Shown: piece by piece, positions 1 through 6,602 of the stretch
Layout: each line of letters begins with the position of its first letter
Numbering within the stretch: the first letter of the stretch is position 1
Source of the DNA: Myxococcales bacterium UBA5297
GTDB lineage: Bacteria > Myxococcota > Myxococcia > Myxococcales > UBA5297
Length of the DNA stretch: 11,399 nucleotides
Reading direction: 5' to 3'
Assembly: GCA_002408385.1 (NCBI GenBank)
Contig: DHSB01000080.1
Coordinates: 64,811 to 76,209, forward strand
The notes under the pieces: generated by a model
What the model was told of the DNA's origin: nothing
Seen by the model: only the letters and a program-made list of their open reading frames with translations
Database searches by the model: none
Program-made: the position numbers and the translations under genes

Positions 1-58
1 TCGAACTCGCGACCCTCAGCTTGGGAAGCTGATGCTCTACCAACTGAGCTATTCCCGC
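1..58 (-). tRNA. tRNA-Gly (anticodon CCC), 3' end cut by window
   Basis: Read on the minus strand from 58, this gives a 7-base acceptor strand GCGGGAA, then TA, the D-arm (GCTC...GAGC), an anticodon arm with stem CAGC/GCTG and seven-base loop TTCCCAA, and the start of the T-arm, GTTCGA, where the window stops at about tRNA position 58. The loop places CCC at positions 34-36, so it reads the Gly codon GGG. Roughly the last 18 bases (rest of the T-arm, 3' acceptor strand, CCA end) lie outside the window. A promoter with a perfect -35 box precedes it, so it need not depend on read-through from the lipoprotein gene upstream on the same strand. Confidence 0.95.
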
Positions 59-73
59 GTCAGAAACGGGCGG

Positions 74-101
74 AGTCTACTTCCGGCCGGGACCATGTCA
101 A
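74..101 (-). promoter_or_regulatory. Promoter of tRNA-Gly
   Basis: On the minus strand the -35 box is TTGACA (96-101, all six consensus bases), followed by a 16-bp spacer and the -10 box TAGACT (74-79, 4 of 6). The predicted transcription start near 67 gives a leader of about 9 nt before the mature 5' end. The short leader and strong -35 fit a tRNA promoter. Called by eye. Confidence 0.7.
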
Positions 102-116
102 GCCGCAACGTGCGGC
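102..116 (-). terminator. Hairpin after the PPC lipoprotein stop codon
   Basis: A perfect 6-bp inverted repeat, GCCGCA/TGCGGC, with a 3-base loop begins two bases beyond the lipoprotein stop codon and abuts the -35 box of the tRNA promoter. There is no T-run after it on the minus strand, so it is not a textbook intrinsic terminator. It may stabilise the 3' end of the lipoprotein mRNA or limit read-through into the tRNA. Confidence 0.35.
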
Positions 117-118
117 CG

Positions 119-1993
119 TCACTGGTCTCGCTCCAGGAGAACCTGATAGCTGTCGAGGAAATTCGAGTACCAGTCCTTGGTGTCCTTGACCTCGAGCAGA
201 TAGACGCCCGGATCGACAGTAAAGCGGATGGTCTCGGACTGGTCGCCCTTGCCGCTCTCGGAGCGCTGTACGAGGACCGGCTTGCCGTCGTCGCCGAGCC
301 GGAAGAGGGCGAGCGCGATGTCAACCTTGAGGATTCCGCTCGCGGTCGCCTTCAGCGGCACCTTGACCGGCGAGTCACTCACGTCGACGCGGTAGTAGTC
401 GACGTCCTTGCGCGGATGGATCAGGCCGCGCAGCGGCCTGCCGAAGGAGATGGGGGTCGCGCGCTCCGGGCTGTTGTTCGGCTCGCGCTCGTCGAGGCCC
501 TCGTCGGGCCGGGCGGAGACCGTCAGCGTGTAGGGCTGCTCGGGGTTCTCCTGGTCGCGGACCCACTTGCCACCGACCTTGCGCGTCGCCCCTTCGACCT
601 TCAGGAACAGGTCCTTGCCAGCTTCGGCGGCGAGGTTGACGACCAGCTCTCCTTCGTCCACCTCGCCGTCGTTGGCCCGCAGCAGGACCTCCTCCTTGCC
701 GGTCTCGAGAGCCCGGACGACGGCGAGCACCGAGTCGACCCGGTCGACGCCGGACAGCTCGACTTTGAGCAGCATCGGCGCGTCGTAGCGCAGGAGGTAG
801 AAGTCGGTGTCGGCCTTGGGAGAGAAGAAGCCTCGCATCGTCCCGGTGGCAGAGAATGGCGTGGCCTTGGCCAACTCGTCATTGGACTCGAGCTCGACGT
901 TGTCCGTTGACTCTTCGAGGCTGAGGGTGAGCGTGTAAGGGGCGTCCAGGTTGTGCCCGCGGCGCGCGTCTTTGCCCGCCCCGACCCAGGCGCTCTTGAC
1001 GGTGACGAAGAAGGTCGTCTCTCCGGGGCGCAGCGCGACGTTGCGCACCTGGATGCCCTCGCCGATCTCTCGGCTGCGCGCGGTGAAGAAGATGGCCTCG
1101 GCCTCGTTGGTGAGCTCGACCTGCAGGCGCACGCTGGGCACGCCACTGATGTCGAGCGCGACCAGGGCGGGCAGCGCTCTGGGCACGGGCGGAGCGTCGA
1201 GGGCCTGCTGCTCGCCATCGTTCCCGGCTGGCTCCAGGCTTGCCGAACCGGCGGGAGGCTCGCTTTGCGGCGCCGCTGCCTGGGCAGGCACTACGAGCGG
1301 GCCCGCGGCCGCCTCCTGCGACCCCGGGCTCACGGCGGCTACTGTCGCAGCCTCTTGGCTGGCGGCCGGCGAGGCGACGCCGGGGGCGGGAACGGGGACC
1401 TCGAAACGAAACCAGTCCTCGTCCGCCTTGTCGGCGAGGTAGCCCTGAATCGGCTGGCCGAGCGTCACCGCGGTGGCGTCGACCGGTCGGTGGTTCGGCT
1501 CGCGCTCTTCTCCGGCGGCTGCGTCGACGAAGGTCACCCTCGCCGTGTAGGCGCCGTGGCCGCCCTTGTTGGCGGCGTAGACCCGCACGAGGTAGGGGAC
1601 CGCGAGCCCGAGCCGCGCGAGCCGTTCGCCGCGGCCGTGCCCCTCGGAGTTGAAGACCGCCACGTGGTTGCCGTCGCGATCGAGCAGCTCGAGTGCGACG
1701 TCGAAGTCGGCCGCCTCGACCGAGAAATCGGCAACCTTGCCCTCGCCGGGCCCCTCGAGTCGAAAATAATCCTCGTCCGCCTTCTTGCCGGGGGCCGAGA
1801 TCTCGCCGGTCACGACCGCATCCCCGGGGAGCCTCTTTGCCGTGGGCGCGGTGTCGTTCGGTTCGCCTTCGTTCATCTGCACAACGGCAGGAACAGCCGC
1901 GGGCTCCGGCGGCGCAGCGGCGGGCGGGGAGCTCTCCTTGTTCGGGCACGCGAGGGCGAGCGCGGCGGAAAAAATGAGCAGGAATCGGCGCAT
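119..1993 (-). CDS. Lipoprotein with four PPC-type repeats
   Basis: A 624-aa exported protein. The start at 1993 is chosen over an in-frame ATG at 2044 because AAGGAG lies 7 bases before it and the protein then begins with a lipoprotein signal peptide (MRRFLLIF..., Ala/Leu core, Cys16; the lipobox is loose, with Ala rather than Leu at -3). A Pro/Ala-rich linker follows. Four repeats of the bacterial pre-peptidase C-terminal (PPC) type are visible: each opens with E-[PS]-N (residues 44, 165, 369, 504), then a conserved Gly, then D-x-D-x-[FY] (73-77, 191-195, 395-399, 530-534). Repeat 2 is interrupted after its DEDWF motif by about 75 residues rich in Ala, Pro, Ser and Gln (200-275). No catalytic domain is visible. 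PPC domains are beta-sandwich modules usually appended to secreted proteases; here they form the whole protein, so a structural or binding role at the envelope is inferred. Transcribed alone, divergently from the glycan-binding-domain gene. Confidence 0.85.
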   Translation of the reverse strand: MRRFLLIFSAALALACPNKESSPPAAAPPEPAAVPAVVQMNEGEPNDTAPTAKRLPGDAVVTGEISAPGKKADEDYFRLEGPGEGKVADFSVEAADFDVALELLDRDGNHVAVFNSEGHGRGERLARLGLAVPYLVRVYAANKGGHGAYTARVTFVDAAAGEEREPNHRPVDATAVTLGQPIQGYLADKADEDWFRFEVPVPAPGVASPAASQEAATVAAVSPGSQEAAAGPLVVPAQAAAPQSEPPAGSASLEPAGNDGEQQALDAPPVPRALPALVALDISGVPSVRLQVELTNEAEAIFFTARSREIGEGIQVRNVALRPGETTFFVTVKSAWVGAGKDARRGHNLDAPYTLTLSLEESTDNVELESNDELAKATPFSATGTMRGFFSPKADTDFYLLRYDAPMLLKVELSGVDRVDSVLAVVRALETGKEEVLLRANDGEVDEGELVVNLAAEAGKDLFLKVEGATRKVGGKWVRDQENPEQPYTLTVSARPDEGLDEREPNNSPERATPISFGRPLRGLIHPRKDVDYYRVDVSDSPVKVPLKATASGILKVDIALALFRLGDDGKPVLVQRSESGKGDQSETIRFTVDPGVYLLEVKDTKDWYSNFLDSYQVLLERDQ

Positions 1994-2015
1994 CGGGATG
2001 CTCCTTGGAGCCGGC

Positions 2016-2044
2016 ACTAAAGCGGCCCCGTCCCATCGGGTCAA
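2016..2044 (-). promoter_or_regulatory. Promoter of the PPC lipoprotein gene
   Basis: On the minus strand: -35 box TTGACC (2039-2044, 5 of 6), 17-bp spacer, -10 box TTTAGT (2016-2021, 4 of 6). The predicted start near 2009 gives a leader of about 16 nt holding the AAGGAG ribosome site. The fit also supports the 1993 start, because the upstream in-frame ATG would overlap the -35 box. Confidence 0.6.
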
Positions 2045-2085
2045 GCGGCGCAGCCAGGCTTGCCAGGTCGGACGCTCAAGCGATC

Positions 2086-2091
2086 AATAAT
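2086..2091 (+). promoter_or_regulatory. Possible -10 box of a leaderless transcript
   Basis: AATAAT matches the -10 consensus at 5 of 6 positions and would place the transcription start at 2098, exactly on the ATG of the next gene. The best -35 candidate, TTGCCA (2060-2065), is 20 bp away, longer than the usual 16-18. No Shine-Dalgarno sequence is present. Confidence 0.3.
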
Positions 2092-2097
2092 GCGGCC

Positions 2098-2952
2098 ATG
2101 CTTACTGCCATCCTCCTCGTCTCCCTGTTGCTCCCCGCCAGCGCGCTCGCCGAAGGAGCCTTCGGCTATGCACGCGCCTCTTCCCAGCTCGAGCGTGACA
2201 GCCGCCCGGCCCGCTACCAGCCCCTCAACATGGTCGATGGCAGAGCCGCCACCTCCTGGTGCGAAGGTGCGCGGGGCGACGGGGTAGGGCAGCGGATAGT
2301 CGTCGGGTTCCAGGCGCCGGTGAGCATCGACGAGGTGAGGGTCACCAACGGCGAAGCGAGCAGCCGGCAGGCCTTCAAGGCGAACAACCGCGTTCGCGTC
2401 CTCACTCTCTCAAACGAGCTCGCGAGGCACACCGTGACGCTCTCGGACACGCAGCGGCCGCAGGAGATCAAGCTGGGCAAGCCGCTGGAGGGCGAGCGCT
2501 TCGTTGTCGAGATCCAGGAGGTGTTTCGCGGCGAGGGCGAAGCCAACGCGACCTGCTTGACGGATGTCGTCTTCGTCTCCGGAGGCAAGCCGCTCAGTGG
2601 ACCGTCGCTCGCAGGGAAGCTTGGCGACCGCAACGGCGCGGTGGCGCTGATGGGCTCGTGGTACTCGGGGCTCGAGGGCGCCCCCGAGCGCTTCCTCGAT
2701 CTCTATTTCGACAAGACGTTCCGCTATCGATACCAGCCCTTCGACCCCGAAGAGCCGGGCGAGGAGATTCGCGGCGAGTTTGCCTTCGACGGCAAGCAGT
2801 TGCGGCTCAAGCCATCGGGCAAGGAATGGGTCGAGGCTTCCGCGGCCCTGAAGGCTGAAGAGTCGAAAGACGGTCTGCCGCGGGCAAGGCTGGTCATCGC
2901 TGCCGAGCGGCTCGATGGAAGCCTGGCCCGGAGCTGGTCGGATCGGCCCTGA
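2098..2952 (+). CDS. Secreted protein with NADase-type (discoidin-like) glycan-binding domain
   Basis: A 284-aa protein. I take the ATG at 2098 because the signal peptide starts there: hydrophobic LTAILLVSLLLPA, cleavage likely after Ala18 (ALA/EG). The open frame extends back to 2005 but would put a non-hydrophobic stretch first. Residues about 26-160 follow the pattern of the NADase-type glycan-binding domain, an F5/8C-like beta-sandwich: ASS near 27-29, YQPLNMVDG (40-48), TSWCEG (52-57), GDGVGQ (60-65), the NG of VRVTNG (83-84) and NNRVR (96-100). Cys55 and Cys153 could form a disulphide. Residues about 183-270 look like a separate small beta domain (GSWYSG..., FDKTFRYRY, GEFAFDGKQLRLKP), of the kind that measures amount or binds small ligands in lipocalin-like proteins; that part is a guess. 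No enzyme motif is visible. The role is probably binding of cell-surface glycans. Confidence 0.75.
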   Translation: MLTAILLVSLLLPASALAEGAFGYARASSQLERDSRPARYQPLNMVDGRAATSWCEGARGDGVGQRIVVGFQAPVSIDEVRVTNGEASSRQAFKANNRVRVLTLSNELARHTVTLSDTQRPQEIKLGKPLEGERFVVEIQEVFRGEGEANATCLTDVVFVSGGKPLSGPSLAGKLGDRNGAVALMGSWYSGLEGAPERFLDLYFDKTFRYRYQPFDPEEPGEEIRGEFAFDGKQLRLKPSGKEWVEASAALKAEESKDGLPRARLVIAAERLDGSLARSWSDRP

Positions 2953-2987
2953 GAGGGCAGCGGCAGGTCAGAGCCGCCGAGGAGGCT

Positions 2988-3006
2988 GTGCGCTTGGCAA
3001 GCGTGC
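2988..3006. terminator. Hairpin between convergent genes
   Basis: An 8-bp stem (five Watson-Crick pairs CGCTT/AAGCG, extended by two G-T pairs and a G-C pair) around the loop GGC, midway between the stops of two converging genes. No T-run is present on either strand. It could act bidirectionally as a weak terminator or mRNA end stabiliser. Confidence 0.3.
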
Positions 3007-3096
3007 CTCTGCCGTTGGGCCGAGGCGCAGCGCGCAAGAATAACCGCACCGACACGAGACGGCGCTCCGCGAAACGACCGCGGCGAACGAGCAGGC

Positions 3097-3480
3097 TCAG
3101 GCGCCTTTGGCAGCCTTGGTCTGACCGAAGCGGCGATAGAAGTCGACGATGGAGGCGATGAGCTCGGGCACCTCTTCGGACTCGGTGTCGGAGTCGAGGA
3201 AGATGCCGCCGCAGACCTCGCAGGTCTCGTAGACCATCGAGCGGCGCTCTCCGCCCTCCACGGTCATCAAGTCGACCTGGCACTCGGGGCACAGGCCCGA
3301 CGACTCGTCGATGTTCGCTCGTCCGCCGAGCGAGTCGAGCCCTGGCAGGTTGTGCCTGAGGAGCAGCCGGTTCACCTCTGCGAGGTCGATCCACAGGCCA
3401 GCGCAGTCGGGGCAACGCGACATTGCCGTGCCCTCGCCCTCAAGCTGGACCAACTCGACTTCGCACCGGGGGCAATCCAT
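3097..3480 (-). CDS. Double zinc-ribbon (zf-TFIIB type) protein
   Basis: A 127-aa cytoplasmic protein with two four-cysteine zinc ribbons: C3-x2-C6 with C23-x2-C26, and C64-x2-C67 with C87-x2-C90. Both second knuckles carry the family pattern C-x-x-C-x-G-[LI]-[WF]-[LI]-D (CPDCAGLWID and CEVCGGIFLD), typical of the bacterial zf-TFIIB family. The acidic, helical tail (about 100-118) has no known function. The start is fixed by the first cysteine pair at residues 3-6 and by GAGGAA about 8 bases upstream. Members are poorly characterised; zinc binding is well supported, while any nucleic-acid or protein partner is unknown. The gene has its own promoter and a leader with a hairpin. Confidence 0.85.
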   Translation of the reverse strand: MDCPRCEVELVQLEGEGTAMSRCPDCAGLWIDLAEVNRLLLRHNLPGLDSLGGRANIDESSGLCPECQVDLMTVEGGERRSMVYETCEVCGGIFLDSDTESEEVPELIASIVDFYRRFGQTKAAKGA

Positions 3481-3501
3481 TCAGCAAGTTTCCTCGTTCA
3501 A

Positions 3502-3516
3502 GGGAGCGATGCTCCC
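3502..3516 (-). promoter_or_regulatory. Hairpin in the leader of the zinc-ribbon gene
   Basis: A perfect 6-bp inverted repeat GGGAGC/GCTCCC with loop GAT lies between the predicted transcription start and the ribosome site, in an otherwise A/T-rich stretch. It may be an operator or an RNA stem-loop controlling this gene; a chance palindrome cannot be excluded. Confidence 0.35.
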
Positions 3517-3553
3517 AGATCAAAACCATTAAACAATCGTAAGGGCAGCCGAG

Positions 3554-3583
3554 ATCATACCCTTCGCGATCGCGTGAGTTCAA
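3554..3583 (-). promoter_or_regulatory. Promoter of the zinc-ribbon gene
   Basis: On the minus strand: -35 box TTGAAC (3578-3583, 4 of 6), 18-bp spacer, -10 box TATGAT (3554-3559, 5 of 6). The predicted start near 3547 gives a leader of about 67 nt. This is the best -10 match in the 255-bp gap; the rest of the gap (3584-3699) shows no gene. Confidence 0.55.
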
Positions 3584-3699
3584 GGCATCCGGCTCCAACT
3601 CGTGCTGGTGGCCCGCGGGCGCAGAGGGCTCTCGACTGAGTTCTGGAGTCTTGAGTTGGGAGTGAGCAGCCTACCAACCCGCGACCGATCGCTCAGGTT

Positions 3700-3714
3700 C
3701 CGGGCGAAGCCCGG
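3700..3714 (-). terminator. Candidate murA terminator hairpin
   Basis: A perfect 6-bp stem CCGGGC/GCCCGG with a 3-base loop lies 22-36 bases beyond the murA stop on the minus strand. No T-run follows, so its strength as an intrinsic terminator is doubtful. Between it and the stop codon lies a tandem 7-mer, GACTCTC twice (3721-3734). Confidence 0.35.
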
Positions 3715-3735
3715 GCTGTCGACTCTCGACTCTCG

Positions 3736-5001
3736 TCATGCCTTCGCGCGCCGGATGGCGGCGCCCAGCTTGCGCAGCTTGCGCTCGAGCCGTTCGTAGC
3801 CGCGATCGAGGTGGTAGACGCGGTGGACCTCGGTCTTGCCGTTCGCCCGCAGTCCCGCGAGGACCAGCGAGGCGCTCGCCCGCAGGTCGGTTGCCATCAC
3901 CGGCGCACCCGAGAGCCCGGGCACGCCCTTGACGACCGCGACGCGGCCATCGACGCGGATGTCGGCTCCCATCCGGCTGAGCTCGAGCACGTGCATGAAA
4001 CGGTTCTCGAAGACCGTCTCGGTGACGACCGACGAGCCGCTCGCCACCGAGAGCAGGACCATGAGCTGCGCCTGCATGTCGGTGGGAAAGCCGGGGTGGG
4101 GCATTGTCTTTATGTCGACCGGTGAGATCACCGCGGGGCCCTTGCAGCGCAGGCCGCCCTGCTCGGCGCTGATGACCGCGCCCGCCGCGCGCAGCTTCTG
4201 GAGCACGGCCTCGAGGTGCTCGGGGATCGCGCGGCGAACGAGCACATCGCCACCGGTCAGCGCCGCGGCGACGAGCAGGGTGCCGGCCTCGATGCGGTCG
4301 GCGACCACCGCGTGCTCGACCGGCTTGAGCTCGTCGACCCCTTCGATGGTGACGACATCGGTGCCCGCGCCGCTGACCCGCGCGCCCATCTTGTTGAGCA
4401 CCCGGGCGAGCTCCTCGACCTCCGGCTCGCGAGCCGCGTTCTCGAGGACCGTCCGGCCCTTTGCCAGGCAGGCGGCCATCATCAGGTTTTCGGTTCCGGT
4501 GACGGTGGTCAGCTCGAAGGTGAAGCTCGCGCCGCGCAGCCGCTTCGCGCGCGCCTCGACGTAGCCGTGGCTCAGCTCGATCTGCGCGCCGAGCCGCTCG
4601 AGGCCCTTGAGGTGCTGGTCGATCGGCCGGGCGCCAATGGCACAGCCTCCCGGCAACGAGACTCTGGCCCGCCCGTGCCGGGCGACGAGCGGCCCGAGGA
4701 CGAGCACGCTCGCCCGCATCGTCTTCACCAGGTCGTAGGGCGCCTCGGGCACGATGCTCGGGCTCACCTCGACCGCGACGGCATCTTTGCGCCGGCCCGA
4801 CCCGCGCTCGGCCCTAGCGCCCATCGTCGCGAGCAGCTTGCACATCGTCGAGACGTCGGCGAGCGCCGGCACGTTGCGATAGAGGTGCTTGCCCTCGGCC
4901 AGCAGCGAGCTTGCGAGGATGGGCAGGGCGGCGTTCTTCGCGCCGCTCACCTCGACCTCGCCCTTGAGCTGCCTGCCGCCCTCGACGACGATCTTGTCCA
5001 T
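3736..5001 (-). CDS. murA: UDP-N-acetylglucosamine 1-carboxyvinyltransferase (MurA)
   Basis: A 421-aa cytoplasmic enzyme that transfers enolpyruvate from phosphoenolpyruvate to UDP-GlcNAc, the first committed step of peptidoglycan synthesis. Length and both ends match the family (about 420 aa, MDKIVVEGG start). Key residues are in place: Lys22-Asn23 (SGAKNAALP), the catalytic cysteine Cys120 in the active-site loop [14 protein letters not shown], Asp308 in FPTDMQAQ (general base, E. coli Asp305), and Arg400 in HLDRGYERL (E. coli Arg397). The presence of Cys rather than Asp in the loop predicts the fosfomycin-sensitive form. Upstream on the same strand is prmC, 140 bp away; the two may be co-transcribed, although the gap is large enough for a separate promoter. 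The ribosome site is weak (GAAGAGAG just before the ATG). Confidence 0.97.
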   Translation of the reverse strand: MDKIVVEGGRQLKGEVEVSGAKNAALPILASSLLAEGKHLYRNVPALADVSTMCKLLATMGARAERGSGRRKDAVAVEVSPSIVPEAPYDLVKTMRASVLVLGPLVARHGRARVSLPGGCAIGARPIDQHLKGLERLGAQIELSHGYVEARAKRLRGASFTFELTTVTGTENLMMAACLAKGRTVLENAAREPEVEELARVLNKMGARVSGAGTDVVTIEGVDELKPVEHAVVADRIEAGTLLVAAALTGGDVLVRRAIPEHLEAVLQKLRAAGAVISAEQGGLRCKGPAVISPVDIKTMPHPGFPTDMQAQLMVLLSVASGSSVVTETVFENRFMHVLELSRMGADIRVDGRVAVVKGVPGLSGAPVMATDLRASASLVLAGLRANGKTEVHRVYHLDRGYERLERKLRKLGAAIRRAKA

Positions 5002-5022
5002 CTCTCTTCGGCTCCGTGAAGT

Positions 5023-5036
5023 GTCGGGGGCCCGAC
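5023..5036 (-). promoter_or_regulatory. Hairpin in the murA leader
   Basis: The perfect inverted repeat GTCGGG/CCCGAC lies about 22 bases before the murA start codon. Just upstream on the minus strand, TTGCCT and TAGAGT about 15 bp apart form a weak promoter-like pair. The hairpin could influence murA translation or be incidental in this GC-rich gap. Confidence 0.3.
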
Positions 5037-5130
5037 TCTAACCCGTATTGGCCAAAGGCAAGCGGCGGGTCAGGGTGGCGCAGGAGGCGCCCGCGGAGGA
5101 GCAAAGCGCCGAGCGCTGGCCAGGCGCCGC

Positions 5131-5139
5131 GGGGGGGGG
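5131..5139. repeat. Run of nine G
   Basis: An uninterrupted homopolymer of nine G (C on the coding strand) lies two bases after the prmC stop codon. Such runs are slippage-prone, but it is outside both coding regions and so would not change either protein. It is also a likely sequencing-error site. Confidence 0.9.
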
Positions 5140-5141
5140 TG

Positions 5142-5996
5142 TCAGGGCCGCCGCGCCAGGGCGATGCGGTCCAGGCCCGCGAGGTCCTTTCGCACCTGGG
5201 CATCGACCAGGCCCGCGGCCTCGAAAAGGGTCCGGGTCGCCTCGCCCTGGTCGGCGCCGATCTCGAGCATCAGCCAGCCCCCGGGGGCAAGCGCGCCGGG
5301 CGCTTGCGCCGCAATCCGCCGCACGAGGTCCAGGCCGTCGGGGCCGCCGTCGAGCGCGCCGCGAGGCTCGCGCCGCACCTCCCGGCTCAAACCGTCGATC
5401 TCGCCCGAGCGCAGGTAGGGCGGGTTGGCGACGATCAGCTCGAAGACGCGGCCGGCGACCGGCTCGTAGAGATCGCCGTTCAGCAGCTCGACCCGCCCCT
5501 CGACGCCCAGTGCGCGCGCGTTGAGCGCGGCCACCTCGAGCGCCCCGGCGGAAAGGTCGGTGGCGACGACCGCGAGTGCCTGGCGCTCGGCGGCGAGCGA
5601 CACGGCGATCGCTCCGGAGCCGGTGCACAGATCGAGCACTGGGCCGGGCGCGTCCTCCGGCAGCTTCTCGAGGGCGGCGTCGACGAGGTGCTCGGTCTCC
5701 GGCCGCGGGATGAGCACCCGCGGGTCGACGTGAAAGGGCCTGCCGTAGAACTCGCGCCTGCCGAGGATGAAGTAGGTCGGCTCGCCCGAGGCGCGCCTGG
5801 TGACCAGGCTGCGGAAGGCGGCGAGCTCGTCCTTGTTCAGCGGGCGATCGAAGTCGACGTAGAGCCGGACCCGATCACAGCCGAGGGCGTGCGCGAGCAG
5901 CAGCTCGGCCGTCAGCCGGGGCGAGTCGGTGCCCTGTCTCTCGAAGTACTCGCCTGTCCAGGCGAGTACGCGCTGGATGGTCCAGGTCTCGGCCAC
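5142..5996 (-). CDS. prmC: Peptide chain release factor N5-glutamine methyltransferase (PrmC/HemK)
   Basis: A 284-aa enzyme that methylates the glutamine of the GGQ motif in release factors RF1 and RF2 using S-adenosylmethionine. The N-terminal helical domain (about 1-85) is followed by LIPRPETE (95-102), the SAM-binding motif DLCTGSGAIA (122-131), the acidic end of the next strand at D147, and the hallmark NPPY (191-194), which binds the glutamine side chain; all are intact. I start at the GTG at 5996: AGGAAG lies 8 bases upstream and the protein then begins at the family's usual N-terminus, whereas the open frame extends 126 codons further upstream with low-complexity Arg/Ala sequence and overlaps the PilZ gene. 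In many bacteria prfA lies immediately upstream; here that place is taken by a divergent PilZ gene. Confidence 0.95.
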   Translation of the reverse strand: MAETWTIQRVLAWTGEYFERQGTDSPRLTAELLLAHALGCDRVRLYVDFDRPLNKDELAAFRSLVTRRASGEPTYFILGRREFYGRPFHVDPRVLIPRPETEHLVDAALEKLPEDAPGPVLDLCTGSGAIAVSLAAERQALAVVATDLSAGALEVAALNARALGVEGRVELLNGDLYEPVAGRVFELIVANPPYLRSGEIDGLSREVRREPRGALDGGPDGLDLVRRIAAQAPGALAPGGWLMLEIGADQGEATRTLFEAAGLVDAQVRKDLAGLDRIALARRP

Positions 5997-6024
5997 TTGC
6001 TTGTCTTCCTGCAATGGAGGCGCT

Positions 6025-6038
6025 CTGCCGGCCGGCAG
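6025..6038. promoter_or_regulatory. 14-bp perfect palindrome upstream of prmC
   Basis: CTGCCGGCCGGCAG reads identically on both strands. It sits between the candidate prmC -10 box and the prmC start. It could be an operator or a leader hairpin; in GC-rich DNA a chance occurrence is possible. Confidence 0.35.
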
Positions 6039-6057
6039 CTTCGCTCGAGCGCCCGGG

Positions 6058-6066
6058 GTCATAGCA
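6058..6066 (-). promoter_or_regulatory. Possible extended -10 promoter of prmC
   Basis: On the minus strand TGC-TATGAC gives an extended -10 element (TGn) and a 4-of-6 -10 box, with a start predicted near 6051 and a leader of about 55 nt. I see no convincing -35 box at the right distance. Confidence 0.35.
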
Positions 6067-6090
6067 GAATCGGCGCCGCGCTGCCCTCGG

Positions 6091-6109
6091 AAAACCCCGG
6101 CTCTCGGGG
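6091..6109 (-). terminator. Terminator-like hairpin plus TTTT upstream of prmC
   Basis: On the minus strand CCCCG-AGAGC-CGGGG is followed at once by TTTT, an intrinsic-terminator shape with a short stem. It lies in the divergent prmC/PilZ gap, upstream of the candidate prmC promoter. It could stop antisense transcription arriving from the right, or act as an attenuator if prmC is transcribed from further upstream. Confidence 0.35.
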
Positions 6110-6150
6110 CTGACGGCCGCCGAGCGCGCCGAGCAAGCGGGCCGCAGGGT

Positions 6151-6179
6151 TTGCCGCACAGTGGGGGCAGCGCTACCCT
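6151..6179 (+). promoter_or_regulatory. Promoter of the PilZ gene
   Basis: -35 box TTGCCG (6151-6156), 17-bp spacer, -10 box TACCCT (6174-6179) with the key first, second and last -10 bases present. The predicted start near 6186 gives a leader of about 19 nt containing the AGGTGA ribosome site. The same -35 sequence recurs in the promoter call at 10512. Confidence 0.45.
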
Positions 6180-6204
6180 TCGGAGTCGCGAGGTGAACGA
6201 GACG

Positions 6205-6534
6205 ATGACGACCATGAGCACGAGGCGAAATGCGCGGGTCTTCTGCGGCGCCAAAGGAAGACTGGAGGCGCCCGATGGCCCCATCAGAGGCACGGTACGC
6301 AACCTGTCTCGCGGAGGCTCCTTCTTCGTGGCGAAGAAGCTGCTGCCCGTCGGACAGACGGTCGAGATGAGCATCGAGCTGCCAGGCGTTCCTCCGATCC
6401 GGGCGGTGGGCGAGGTGCGCTACCACTACCGTTACCTGGATGGCGAAGGGATGGGCATCCGCTTTGTCCGGCTGGGGGGCGACGATCTCGGGTACATCAC
6501 CGCGTTCGTCGACGCGAGGGTGGGCAATCCCTAA
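6205..6534 (+). CDS. PilZ domain protein (predicted c-di-GMP receptor)
   Basis: A 109-aa single-domain protein. Both c-di-GMP contact motifs of PilZ domains are intact: R-x-x-x-R at residues 7-11 (RRNAR) and N-x-S-x-x-G at 33-38 (NLSRGG). The rest shows the expected beta-barrel pattern, with VGQTVEMSIELPG, the VGEVRY strand and the GMGIRFV strand. It resembles the short stand-alone PilZ proteins that are numerous in myxobacteria, where they tune motility and other surface behaviour; the target here is unknown. ATG 6205 is chosen because AGGTG precedes it by 9 bases; an in-frame GTG at 6193 overlaps that ribosome site, and an ATG at 6214 is also possible. Transcribed divergently from prmC and 68 bp upstream of a membrane protein gene on the same strand. 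Confidence 0.9.
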   Translation: MTTMSTRRNARVFCGAKGRLEAPDGPIRGTVRNLSRGGSFFVAKKLLPVGQTVEMSIELPGVPPIRAVGEVRYHYRYLDGEGMGIRFVRLGGDDLGYITAFVDARVGNP

Positions 6535-6567
6535 GCGCTGGGCGACGTGGTGGCAATGCGCGCGCGC

Positions 6568-6595
6568 TTGTCCTCACCGCCGGGGACCATAGCTT
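6568..6595 (+). promoter_or_regulatory. Possible promoter of a leaderless membrane-protein mRNA
   Basis: TTGTCC (6568-6573, 4 of 6), 16-bp spacer, TAGCTT (6590-6595, 3 of 6 with the key T, A and final T). The predicted start near 6602 is next to the GTG start codon at 6603. No Shine-Dalgarno sequence lies between. Confidence 0.35.
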
Positions 6596-6602
6596 CAGTC
6601 GC

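Noticed and set aside
953..2020. 355-codon plus-strand frame opposite the PPC lipoprotein
   Set aside because: The minus-strand frame has a signal peptide, a ribosome site, a promoter and repeats; this one has none of these and is low-complexity Arg/Gly/Leu sequence.
4216..6113. Plus-strand frames of 267 and 365 codons opposite murA and prmC
   Set aside because: Shadows of two enzymes with intact active sites; no ribosome sites or recognisable domains.
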